Positions 57,060 through 64,000 of a stretch of 64,000 nucleotides of DNA are shown here, piece by piece; positions within the stretch are counted from its first letter, which is position 1, and the number at the start of each line of letters is the position of its first letter. The notes beneath the pieces were generated by a model. That model saw nothing but the letters and a program-made list of their open reading frames with translations, was not told the DNA's origin and searched no databases. Both the position numbers and the translations under genes were made by a program. Source of the DNA: PALSA-607 sp963737705 (GTDB lineage: Bacteria; Actinomycetota; Actinomycetes; Acidothermales; Acidothermaceae); assembly GCA_963737705.1 (NCBI GenBank), contig CAVTTP010000004.1, positions 1 to 64,000 of the forward strand, in the 5' to 3' direction.

Positions 57060-57740
57060 CCGAGATCGACCATACGCAAGAACACCTGATCGAGACGTAC
57101 CGCAAGAAGGCGAAGCACTACGACATCACCTCTCGGCTCTACCCTGCGCCCGGCTACCCCCAGCGCGCGCAACGCGTCCGGGCCGTAGAGGCACTCCGGC
57201 TTCAGCCAGGCGACACGGTGGTCGACGTCGCATGCGGAACCGGCCTGAACTTCCAGCTCCTCCAGAAGGTAATCGGTCCCTCCGGTCGTATCGTCGGCGT
57301 CGATCTGACCGACGCGATGCTTGACCGGGCTTACGACCGCATAGCGACGAACGGCTGGAGCAACGTCAGCCTCGTGCAATCCGACGCAGTCGAATTCGAG
57401 TTCCCCACCGAGGTCGACGCGATCCTCTCCACCTACGCACTGACACAGGTTCCCGACAGCGCCGCGGTGATCGCCCGGGGCGCCGCCGCCCTCTCCGAAG
57501 GCGGCCGTTGGGTCGTGCTCGATCTCAAGGTTCCCGCGGGCCTTCCTCGCCGGGTGGCGCAAGTTGGTACCGCGGCGGTGCGGCCCTTTGCATCCATCGA
57601 TCAGTGGATCGCGCGCCGCCCCTGGGAGGTGATTCGGGCAGCCATGCAGGACAGAGCTAGTCGGCTTCTCCTGGGCCGAGTTGTTGTTCGGGACAGCATT
57701 CCTCGCTGCCGGGACCCGCGCCCCCAATCCTGTGGAGTAA
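57056..57740 (+). CDS. SAM-dependent methyltransferase (UbiE-like), frameshifted at the C terminus
   Basis: The GTG at 57056 overlaps the SRPBCC stop. IETYRKKAKHYDITSRLYPA opens the protein as in UbiE/phosphatidylethanolamine methyltransferases. VVDVACGTGLNFQLLQKVIG and GRIVGVDLTDAMLDRAYDRI bind SAM. Near 57650 the start frame leaves the natural sequence; the neighbouring frame gives FSWAELLFGTAFLAAGTRAP and ends at a TAA at 57740. This resembles methyltransferases acting on membrane-associated substrates, which would fit a lipid-linked product. It ends 21 bases before the ThuA-like gene. Confidence 0.82.
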
Positions 57741-57761
57741 GGGCGAATACGCTCGCTGGTC

Positions 57762-58430
57762 ATGAGGCCGCGGCTGCTGCTCTTCACCCGCACTACTGAT
57801 TACCGCCATGACTCGATACCAGCCGGGGTTGCGATGGTCGAGGCCATCGGCGCAGCGGTCGGGGTCGACGTCGATGCGCACGAAGACCCCACCGCATTCG
57901 AACGGGCGAACCTCGATCGCTACGACCTCATCGTCTGGCTGTCGACCTGCGGCACGGTCCTCACCGAACCCCAACGCGACGCGTTCGAGAGCTGGCTGAA
58001 AGCCGGCGGAGGTTTCGCAGGCATCCACAGTGCCACGGCGTCCGAATACGATTGGCCCGCGTTCGAGACCATCATCGGTGCGCGCTTCGACAGCCACCCC
58101 GAGCCGCAGCGCGCCACGATCGTTGTTGAGGATCGCAATCATCCGTCGACGGCTCACATAGATGCGACATGGCAATGGGACGACGAGTGGTACAACTTCC
58201 GCGCGAACCCGCGAGGCCGGGTGCGGGTGCTGGCCACGGTTGACGAGGCGACATACACCGGTGGCACGATGGGCCGCGATCACCCGATCGCTTGGAGCGG
58301 GCGTTATGGCGATGGACGCACCTGGTATTCGGCACTCGGGCATGCGAGCGCTGCGTATCGCGACCCGGTGTTTATCAAGCACGTGGGCGGCGGCATAAAC
58401 AGCCTGTTGCGTGGAGGGAGCTGGTCATGA
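57762..58430 (+). CDS. ThuA-like domain protein
   Basis: The 222-residue protein opens RPRLLLFTRTTDYRHDSIPA and continues YDLIVWLSTCGTVLTEPQRD, GGGFAGIHSATASEYDW and HPIAWSGRYGDGRTWYSALG, all characteristic of the ThuA domain (a class I glutamine-amidotransferase-like fold). ThuA proteins are linked to sugar (trehalose) use, but their reaction is not settled. The stop overlaps the paaI start as ATGA. It begins the second half of the long operon. Confidence 0.83.
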   Translation: MRPRLLLFTRTTDYRHDSIPAGVAMVEAIGAAVGVDVDAHEDPTAFERANLDRYDLIVWLSTCGTVLTEPQRDAFESWLKAGGGFAGIHSATASEYDWPAFETIIGARFDSHPEPQRATIVVEDRNHPSTAHIDATWQWDDEWYNFRANPRGRVRVLATVDEATYTGGTMGRDHPIAWSGRYGDGRTWYSALGHASAAYRDPVFIKHVGGGINSLLRGGSWS

Positions 58431-58868
58431 GCGAGGCCGAGGTTGCTCGACTCAGCACCGACGCGATGATGAGCGGCGATGCCGCTAGCAGGATGCTCGG
58501 CATGGAGGTCATCTCTGCTGGCTCCGGGAACCGCTGTGGTTTCGATGCGGGTACGCGCTGACATGGTCAACGGCTGGGAGCTGTGTCACGGCGGGCTGAT
58601 TGCCTCGCTCGCCGATACCGCCTTCGCGATCGCCTGCAACTCCCGTGGGAGAGTCACCGTTGCCGCAGGCTTCGACGTGACGTTCTTGGAGTCCGGCCGC
58701 ACCGGTGACCTACTTATCGCCACGGCGTCGGAGACCGCCCTGCGAGGGCGCTCCGGACTCTATGACGTGACGGTGAAACGCGACGCTGATGGTGTCGTCA
58801 TCGCGGAGTTCCGCGGCCGTAGCCGAGCGACGGGTCGAACCAATCCTGCCGTCGGTTCACTGGAGTGA
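58427..58868 (+). CDS. paaI: PaaI-type acyl-CoA thioesterase, frameshifted
   Basis: The ATG at 58427 follows GGAGGGAG and overlaps the ThuA stop. After MEVISAG the frame breaks near 58525; PGTAVVSMRVRADMVNGW continues, then ELCHGGLIASLADTAFAIAC, the PaaI hot-dog motif with its catalytic acidic residue, and GFDVTFLESGRTGDLLIATA. PaaI hydrolyses aryl-acetyl-CoA esters that would otherwise trap CoA. The stop overlaps the PaaK start (GTGA), an order typical of paa genes, although no ring epoxidase genes are in the window. Confidence 0.85.
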
Positions 58869-60178
58869 GTATGGAAGACCTCAGTCCTCGGCCCGGTGAT
58901 CTCGAGCCGATCGAGACGGCCTCGGTCGACGAACTTCGCGGCCTGCAAGAAGAGCGCTTGCGGTGGTCCGTTCGGCACGCATACGAGAACGTGCAGCACT
59001 ACAAGAACAGCTTCGACGCAGCGGGCATCCATCCTGATGACGTCCGGGGCATCGGCGATCTCAGCAAGTTGCCCTTTACGTCTAAGGCCGACCTGCGTGC
59101 GAACTATCCGTTCGGCATGTTCGCGGTGCCGCGCGAGAAGGTAGCACGAATCCACGCATCTTCTGGTACCACCGGCAAGCCGACAGTGGTTGGTTACACC
59201 AAAGACGACCTTGACATGTGGGCCACGGTGATGGCCCGCAGCATCCGGGCATCGGGCGGTCGGCCCGGCCACGTTCTGCACAATGCCTATGGCTACGGAC
59301 TTTTCACCGGCGGCCTCGGCGCGCACTACGGCGCGGAGAAGCTCGGGTGCACCGTCGTTCCGGTCTCCGGCGGGATGACCGAGCGGCAAGTTCAGCTCAT
59401 CAACGACTTCAAGCCCGACATCATCATGGTCACACCGTCCTACATGCTCTCGATCGTTGACGAGATGGAACGACAGGGCATCGATCCGAGATCCACCTCG
59501 CTTAAGGTGGGCATCTTCGGTGCTGAGCCGTGGAGCAACGAACTGCGCCGCGAGATGGAGAACCGCCTTGACATGCACGCGGTCGATATTTACGGGCTCT
59601 CGGAGGTGATCGGCCCCGGGGTGGCGAACGAGTGCGTGGAAACAAAGGACGGACTCACCGTATGGGAGGACCACTTCTACCCCGAGATCATCGATCCGGT
59701 GACGGGCGAGGTACTGCCCGAAGGCGACGAGGGTGAGCTCGTCTTTACGTCGTTGACCAAGCAGGCGATGCCGACGATCCGTTACCGCACCGGGGACCTA
59801 ACACGGCTACTCCCGGGCTCCGCTCGGACGATGCGGCGGATGGAGAAGATCACCGGCCGTACCGACGACATGATGATCCTGAGGGGAGTCAACGTCTTCC
59901 CAACCCAGATCGAAGAGCTCATTTTGGCGACACCGCAACTCTCGCCGCACTTCCAATGTGTTCTCGACCGATCTGGAAACCTGGATTCACTGAAGGTGGT
60001 TGTCGAGCGTCGCGATGCCGTTGCGTTGGATGCCGCCATCGAAGCCGGGTTATTGCTGGAGCGATCGGTGAAGAACTGGATCGGTGTCACGATCAGCGTC
60101 GACGTGGTCAGCCCGAACACGGTCGAACGGTCAGTGGGAAAGATGAAGCGGATCATCGATAACCGCCCGGCTCGGTGA
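58865..60178 (+). CDS. paaK: Phenylacetate-CoA ligase family protein
   Basis: The 437-residue AMP-forming ligase has the P loop RIHASSGTTGKPTVVGYT, NAYGYGLFTGGLGAHYG, VGIFGAEPWSNELR, DIYGLSEVIGPGVANEC and TGRTDDMMILRGVNVFPTQI, matching PaaK in order and length. It activates phenylacetate, or a similar aryl-acetic or benzoic acid, to the CoA thioester. The gene overlaps both neighbours by four bases. Without the paaABCDE epoxidase in sight it may serve another pathway, for example activation for conjugation. Confidence 0.9.
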   Translation: MSMEDLSPRPGDLEPIETASVDELRGLQEERLRWSVRHAYENVQHYKNSFDAAGIHPDDVRGIGDLSKLPFTSKADLRANYPFGMFAVPREKVARIHASSGTTGKPTVVGYTKDDLDMWATVMARSIRASGGRPGHVLHNAYGYGLFTGGLGAHYGAEKLGCTVVPVSGGMTERQVQLINDFKPDIIMVTPSYMLSIVDEMERQGIDPRSTSLKVGIFGAEPWSNELRREMENRLDMHAVDIYGLSEVIGPGVANECVETKDGLTVWEDHFYPEIIDPVTGEVLPEGDEGELVFTSLTKQAMPTIRYRTGDLTRLLPGSARTMRRMEKITGRTDDMMILRGVNVFPTQIEELILATPQLSPHFQCVLDRSGNLDSLKVVVERRDAVALDAAIEAGLLLERSVKNWIGVTISVDVVSPNTVERSVGKMKRIIDNRPAR

Positions 60179-61197
60179 CTGTGCCCGCCAAGGTGGCCGT
60201 CTTCGCGCTTGGAGGGACGATCGCGAGCACTGCCGAGCCCGGGGGCGCCGCGATCGTGGGTCTGCACGGAGGCGAGTTGCTGGAGACGGTGCCCGGAATA
60301 ACGGCAGTCGCCGATGTCGAGGTAGTCACCGTGGCCATGGTGCCCTCTGGCGACCTGCGCCTTCACCACTTGCTCGACCTGCGAGACCAGGTCGTGCGGG
60401 CGATCCTCGACGGCGCGCAAGGCGTTGTCGTGACGCAGGGGACAGACACGCTCGAGGAAACGGCCTATGCGTTCGAGTTGTTGACGTCGTTTGACGAACC
60501 AGTTGTCTTCACGGCTGCGATGCGCAGTGCAGACGCGCTTGGTGCAGATGGTCCGGCGAACCTGATGGCCGCGGTCCGCGTGGCGAGTTGTCTCGACGCT
60601 CGCGGAGCAGGCGTACTCGTCGTCCTCAACGACGAGATTCACAGTGCTACTGACGTGCGCAAGATGCACACCAGCTCGACTGCTGCCTTCGCGTCGCCGC
60701 TCGTCGGACCGGTCGGCTATCTGAGCGAGGGTCGGGTGCGAATGATGCGTCGACCCGCCGGTCGGATCACGATCGACGTGCCAAGAGACGCCGGAGAAGC
60801 GCGGGTCGCGCTAGTGACAGTCGGTTTCGACGACGATGATGCGCTGATCAGTGCGGTGATCGAGCTTGGGTATGACGGGCTGGTTCTTGCCGCGCTTGGT
60901 GGTGGGCACGTTCCGAGCTGGATGGTGCCGGCCATCGAGCGTGTCGCCGCACAGATCCCGACGGTGCTCGCGTCGCGTACGGCGGGCGGCGAGCTGTTAC
61001 GTCACAGCTATGGATACGCCGGATCGGAAACTGATCTGCTCGCGCGTGGCTTGATATCGGCGGTGGGACTCAGTGCCACAAAGGCGCGCGTTCTGCTTCG
61101 GCTGCTGCTCGTTGCGGGCGTGCCGCGCGACCAAGTCGCGCGTTGTTTTGAAGAGGCGGCGCAGCCGGCTACCGACACCGATCGGAGCTTCCCATGA
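60175..61197 (+). CDS. Asparaginase/glutaminase family amidohydrolase
   Basis: The GTG at 60175 overlaps the PaaK stop. The two catalytic threonine regions of type I/II asparaginases are intact: AVFALGGTIAST at the N terminus and VVTQGTDTLEETAYAFELL with the Thr-Asp pair. LNDEIHSATDVRKMHTSS carries the conserved Lys. The length is 340 residues and there is no signal peptide, so it is cytoplasmic. It releases ammonia from Asn or Gln, or from an amide conjugate. It is coupled to gamma-glutamyltransferase (ATGATGA overlap). Confidence 0.88.
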   Translation: MTVPAKVAVFALGGTIASTAEPGGAAIVGLHGGELLETVPGITAVADVEVVTVAMVPSGDLRLHHLLDLRDQVVRAILDGAQGVVVTQGTDTLEETAYAFELLTSFDEPVVFTAAMRSADALGADGPANLMAAVRVASCLDARGAGVLVVLNDEIHSATDVRKMHTSSTAAFASPLVGPVGYLSEGRVRMMRRPAGRITIDVPRDAGEARVALVTVGFDDDDALISAVIELGYDGLVLAALGGGHVPSWMVPAIERVAAQIPTVLASRTAGGELLRHSYGYAGSETDLLARGLISAVGLSATKARVLLRLLLVAGVPRDQVARCFEEAAQPATDTDRSFP

Positions 61198-62963
61198 TGA
61201 CGACCCGGCCCGAACTGGTCGGCGATTTCGGCATGGTCACGAGCACCCACTGGCTGGCGTCAGCTGCCGGCATGTCTGTGCTCGAGCGGGGAGGTAACGC
61301 AGCTGATGCGGCTGCGGCAACTGCATTCGTTCTCCAGATCGTCGAGCCGCATCTGAACGGGCCAGGGGGAGAAGTACCGATCATGGTGTCGGTCAACAAT
61401 GCGGCTGAGGTCGAAGTTATTTGCGGTCAGGGCGTCGCACCGCAAGCCGCCACTACCGCCCACTTTGCCGATCTAGGACTCGACATCGTGCCTGGTACAG
61501 GCTTGCTGCCGGCAGTGGTACCGGGCGCATTCGGCGCATGGATGCTGCTCGTCGAACGCTACGGCAGCTGGAGCCTGCGCGACGTCATGGAGCCTGCTGT
61601 CTCCCTGGCCGAGAAAGGCCACCCGCTGTTGGCCAATGTCGTGACTACCGTCAACTCGGTAGCCGAACTGTTTCGCCGCCATTGGCCAACATCCGCGGCG
61701 ACGTGGCTGCCAGGAGATCACCTGCCCCAGGCAGGCGAGCGCTTCCGGCGTCCAGCGATCGCGTCGACCTACCGGCGGATCGTCGCAGAAGCCGAAGCGC
61801 GGACGTCGGACCGTGCGGCTCAGTTCGAAGCAGCGCGCGACGTGTGGTACCGCGGTTTCGTCGCCGAGGAAATCGAGCGTTTCTGCGCAGGTAACGACGT
61901 CTATGACACCTCAGGCCGCACTCACCGCGGGCTGCTTACGGCCGATGACATGGCCGCCTGGGAGCCGTCGGTTGAAAGCGCCGTTACCTTCGACTACGGC
62001 GAGTACACCGTGTGCAAGCCCGGTCCGTGGTGTCAGGGTCCGGTCTTCCTGCAACAGCTCGCGCTGCTGGCCCAGACCGATCTCGCGAGCACCGAGCAGC
62101 TATCCGCTGACTGGGTCCACACCATTGTCGAGGCAAGCAAGCTCGCGTTCGCCGATCGCGAAGCGTGGTACGGCGACCCGCGATTCACCGACGTTCCGAT
62201 GACCGAGCTCCTCGCGCCCGCGTACAACCGCGACCGCGCAAAACTCATTGGCGCGCACGCAAGTTATGAGCAGCGACCGGGATCTCCAGGTGGTCGCGCT
62301 CCCGCCACGCAGAAATCAGAAGTCGTCGCTGCGGACCTAGGCTCATCGGCTGGCGTCGGTGAACCAACAACAGCCACCGACGGCGACACCTGCCACCTCG
62401 ACGTCGTCGACCGCGCGGGCCTGATGATTTCCGCAACCCCCAGCGGTGGGTGGCTACAAAGCTCACCGACCATTCCGAGTCTGGGATTCTGCATGACTAA
62501 TCGCGGCCAGATGTTCTGGCTCGAGGATGGCCTGCCGGACAGCTTGCGGCCCGGCACGCGGCCACGGACCACCCTGTCTCCGTCGATCGCGCTGCGCGAC
62601 GGCAAGCCCTATCTCGCCTTTGGGACTCCGGGCGGTGACATGCAGGACCAGTGGTCGCTGCACTTCTTCCTCAACGTCGTCCATGGCGGACACGCCAACC
62701 TGCAGCGGGCGATTGATTCGCCGGACTTCCACTCGCTGCACATGCGCAGCTCGTTTTACCCTCGAATCGCCGAGCCGGGACGGCTGGTGATCGAGGATCG
62801 TTACGGCGCGTCGACTATTGCGGAACTCGACCGACGCGGTCACGACATCGCCACAGTCGGCGGCTGGTCGCTCGGCCGAGTGAGCGCAGTAGCGCGCGAC
62901 GGCGAGTGGCTGAAGGCGGCCGCAAATGCCAGGGGTGAGCAGGGCTATGCGTGTGGTCGCTGA
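61194..62963 (+). CDS. ggt: Gamma-glutamyltransferase family protein
   Basis: The Ntn-hydrolase of 589 residues has the opening GMVTSTHWLASAAGMSVLER and GGNAADAAAATAF, a large subunit with LNGPGGEVPIMV and VPGAFGAWMLLVERYG, and the predicted autocleavage site before Thr in DGDTCHLDVVDRAGLMIS. The usual sequence there is T-T-H; here Cys replaces the second Thr. RTTLSPSIALRDGKPYLAFG and GTPGGDMQDQWSLHFFLNV complete the small subunit. No signal peptide is seen, unlike periplasmic GGTs. It would hydrolyse or transfer gamma-glutamyl groups, or act as a related acylase. Confidence 0.87.
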   Translation: MMTTRPELVGDFGMVTSTHWLASAAGMSVLERGGNAADAAAATAFVLQIVEPHLNGPGGEVPIMVSVNNAAEVEVICGQGVAPQAATTAHFADLGLDIVPGTGLLPAVVPGAFGAWMLLVERYGSWSLRDVMEPAVSLAEKGHPLLANVVTTVNSVAELFRRHWPTSAATWLPGDHLPQAGERFRRPAIASTYRRIVAEAEARTSDRAAQFEAARDVWYRGFVAEEIERFCAGNDVYDTSGRTHRGLLTADDMAAWEPSVESAVTFDYGEYTVCKPGPWCQGPVFLQQLALLAQTDLASTEQLSADWVHTIVEASKLAFADREAWYGDPRFTDVPMTELLAPAYNRDRAKLIGAHASYEQRPGSPGGRAPATQKSEVVAADLGSSAGVGEPTTATDGDTCHLDVVDRAGLMISATPSGGWLQSSPTIPSLGFCMTNRGQMFWLEDGLPDSLRPGTRPRTTLSPSIALRDGKPYLAFGTPGGDMQDQWSLHFFLNVVHGGHANLQRAIDSPDFHSLHMRSSFYPRIAEPGRLVIEDRYGASTIAELDRRGHDIATVGGWSLGRVSAVARDGEWLKAAANARGEQGYACGR

Positions 62964-62995
62964 ACCGCAGCAGCCGTGCGATTACGCTACCGGCC

Positions 62996-64000
62996 ATGGC
63001 ATCAGGCCAAGACAGACCGGACCGCGGCAGGCGAGATCCGGCGCGAGGCCGGGAACCAGTGGTCGACCTTCGCGCAGTCGCCCGGTCGAGCGGCGTGTCG
63101 GCAGCGACGGTGTCTCGTGCACTCAACGGTCGGCCCGAGGTCAGCGAGGCCACTCGCGCGCACGTTACCGAGACTGCGCGACGACTTGGTTATCAGCCGA
63201 ATCAGCAGGCTCGCACGCTTGCTCGGCGCCGGTCAGACACCATCGGATTGATCTGGGATAGCAGCTACGTCGAGACCCAGGGTCGGCAGCCGTTCCTTCA
63301 GGACCTTCTCGTTGGGCTCAAAATGGCGCTCGCCGAAACGGGCTACCACCTGATGCTGCTGTCGCCCCAGATCGACGATCACACTCCTGACAAGTTCATC
63401 AGAGCTGTTGTGCAGCACAGCTTGGACGGCGTCGCACTCATGGCGATCAATGAGCACGTCGCCGTCGACGCTTTGGTGGCCTCAGGTCGCCCATGCGTTG
63501 GCCTCGACCTGCCGGTGTTTGGCCCACGCAGCAGTTACGTGAGCTCGGACAACCGCGGAGGTGCAGCTGCGGCGGTCACTCACTTGTATGAGTTAGGGCA
63601 TCGCCGCATTGCGATGATCAGCGGCCCACTTTGGATGTTGCCCGGTGCCGAACGAGTTGATGGCTTCCAAACAACGATGGCGAGCCTTGGTCTTGACGTG
63701 CCGGCCGAATACATCCAGGAGGGCGACTTCTTCTTGCCGTCTGGCCTTGAGTGCATGCGTCGATTGCTCAGCCTCGATGACGCGCCAACAGCCGTCTTCG
63801 TGGCGGGCGACGAGATGGCCGTAGGTGCGATGCACGTGGCTATCGACGCGGGTCTGGACGTCCCCGGTGACATCTCGATCGTCGGGTACGACGACGTCGA
63901 GATCGCCGCACTTGTGCGCCCGTCGCTCACGACTGTGAGACAGGACTATCTCGGTATGGGCAGGGCCGCGGTTGCCATGCTGTCGCACTTCATGGACTAC
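62996..64000 (+). CDS. LacI-family transcriptional regulator, cut by the window end
   Basis: From the ATG at 62996 the frame is open to the end of the window (335 codons). The helix-turn-helix is VDLRAVARSSGVSAATVSRA, with NGRPEVSEATRAHVTETARR. The effector domain follows (DTIGLIWDSSYVE, LDGVALMAINEHVAVDALVA, FVAGDEMAVGAMHVAIDAGL, SIVGYDDVEIAALVRPSLTT). Only about the last 10-20 residues should be missing. It lies 32 bases after ggt in the same direction and may control the ThuA-to-ggt genes. No palindrome is obvious just upstream. Confidence 0.88.
   Translation, partial: MASGQDRPDRGRRDPARGREPVVDLRAVARSSGVSAATVSRALNGRPEVSEATRAHVTETARRLGYQPNQQARTLARRRSDTIGLIWDSSYVETQGRQPFLQDLLVGLKMALAETGYHLMLLSPQIDDHTPDKFIRAVVQHSLDGVALMAINEHVAVDALVASGRPCVGLDLPVFGPRSSYVSSDNRGGAAAAVTHLYELGHRRIAMISGPLWMLPGAERVDGFQTTMASLGLDVPAEYIQEGDFFLPSGLECMRRLLSLDDAPTAVFVAGDEMAVGAMHVAIDAGLDVPGDISIVGYDDVEIAALVRPSLTTVRQDYLGMGRAAVAMLSHFMDY

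Noticed and set aside
1..64000. CRISPR array, rRNA operon or prophage structural genes
   Set aside because: No regularly spaced direct repeats, no rRNA-like sequence and no capsid, tail or terminase motifs were seen.

Overview
The window is GC-rich DNA with many GTG starts and 4-base stop/start overlaps (GTGA, ATGA). It carries a mycothiol-type maleylpyruvate isomerase and a large ATP-binding LuxR regulator. Together these point to a soil-type actinobacterium; I cannot place it further. No complete rRNA or tRNA gene and no CRISPR array is visible. At least fourteen otherwise well-conserved genes are broken by one or more single-base frameshifts, which suggests uncorrected indel errors more than mass gene decay.

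Layout. (1) 1-8.7 kb: two secreted proteins that share a ~185 bp upstream leader, a membrane-anchored extracellular protein, a LuxR-family ATPase regulator with a coupled small gene, and a VapBC toxin-antitoxin pair. (2) 8.86-33.54 kb: a first island bounded by two identical 45 bp copies of the 3' part of a tRNA-Glu(CUC) gene. It encodes aromatic-acid catabolism: 3-hydroxybenzoate 6-hydroxylase-like enzyme, gentisate dioxygenase, mycothiol-type maleylpyruvate isomerase and fumarylpyruvate hydrolase (gentisate route). A LigB-type extradiol dioxygenase, a LigJ-like 4-oxalomesaconate hydratase and three RraA-family aldolase-like proteins form a gallate/protocatechuate meta-cleavage route. A phenol-hydroxylase-type flavoprotein, other oxidoreductases, hydrolases, an IclR regulator and a split ABC importer complete it. 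(3) 33.54-47.38 kb: a second island ending in a third copy of the 45 bp repeat next to a tyrosine integrase. It has a LacI regulator with two perfect palindromic operators, a sugar ABC importer, a GH31 glycosidase, an L-fuconate-dehydratase-like enolase and a large secreted GH95-like enzyme with duplicated CBM6 modules. The set fits uptake and breakdown of xylosylated and fucosylated plant glycans such as xyloglucan.

(4) 47.4-64 kb: core-like chromosome. After an aldo/keto reductase-methyltransferase pair come two divergent operons. Leftward lie a CDP-alcohol phosphatidyltransferase and a sulfatase/phosphoglycerol-transferase-like membrane protein. Rightward runs a tightly overlapping series: MDR dehydrogenase, 6-pyruvoyltetrahydropterin synthase family protein, GT4 glycosyltransferase, methyltransferase, RibD-type reductase, GTP cyclohydrolase II, SRPBCC protein and methyltransferase. 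It then passes into ThuA, PaaI, PaaK, asparaginase and gamma-glutamyltransferase, followed by a LacI regulator cut by the window end.

The rightward operon combines pterin/pyrimidine chemistry with glycosylation and methylation, beside a lipid head-group transferase. I recognise no characterised pathway in this arrangement, and it is the best candidate for an undescribed system.
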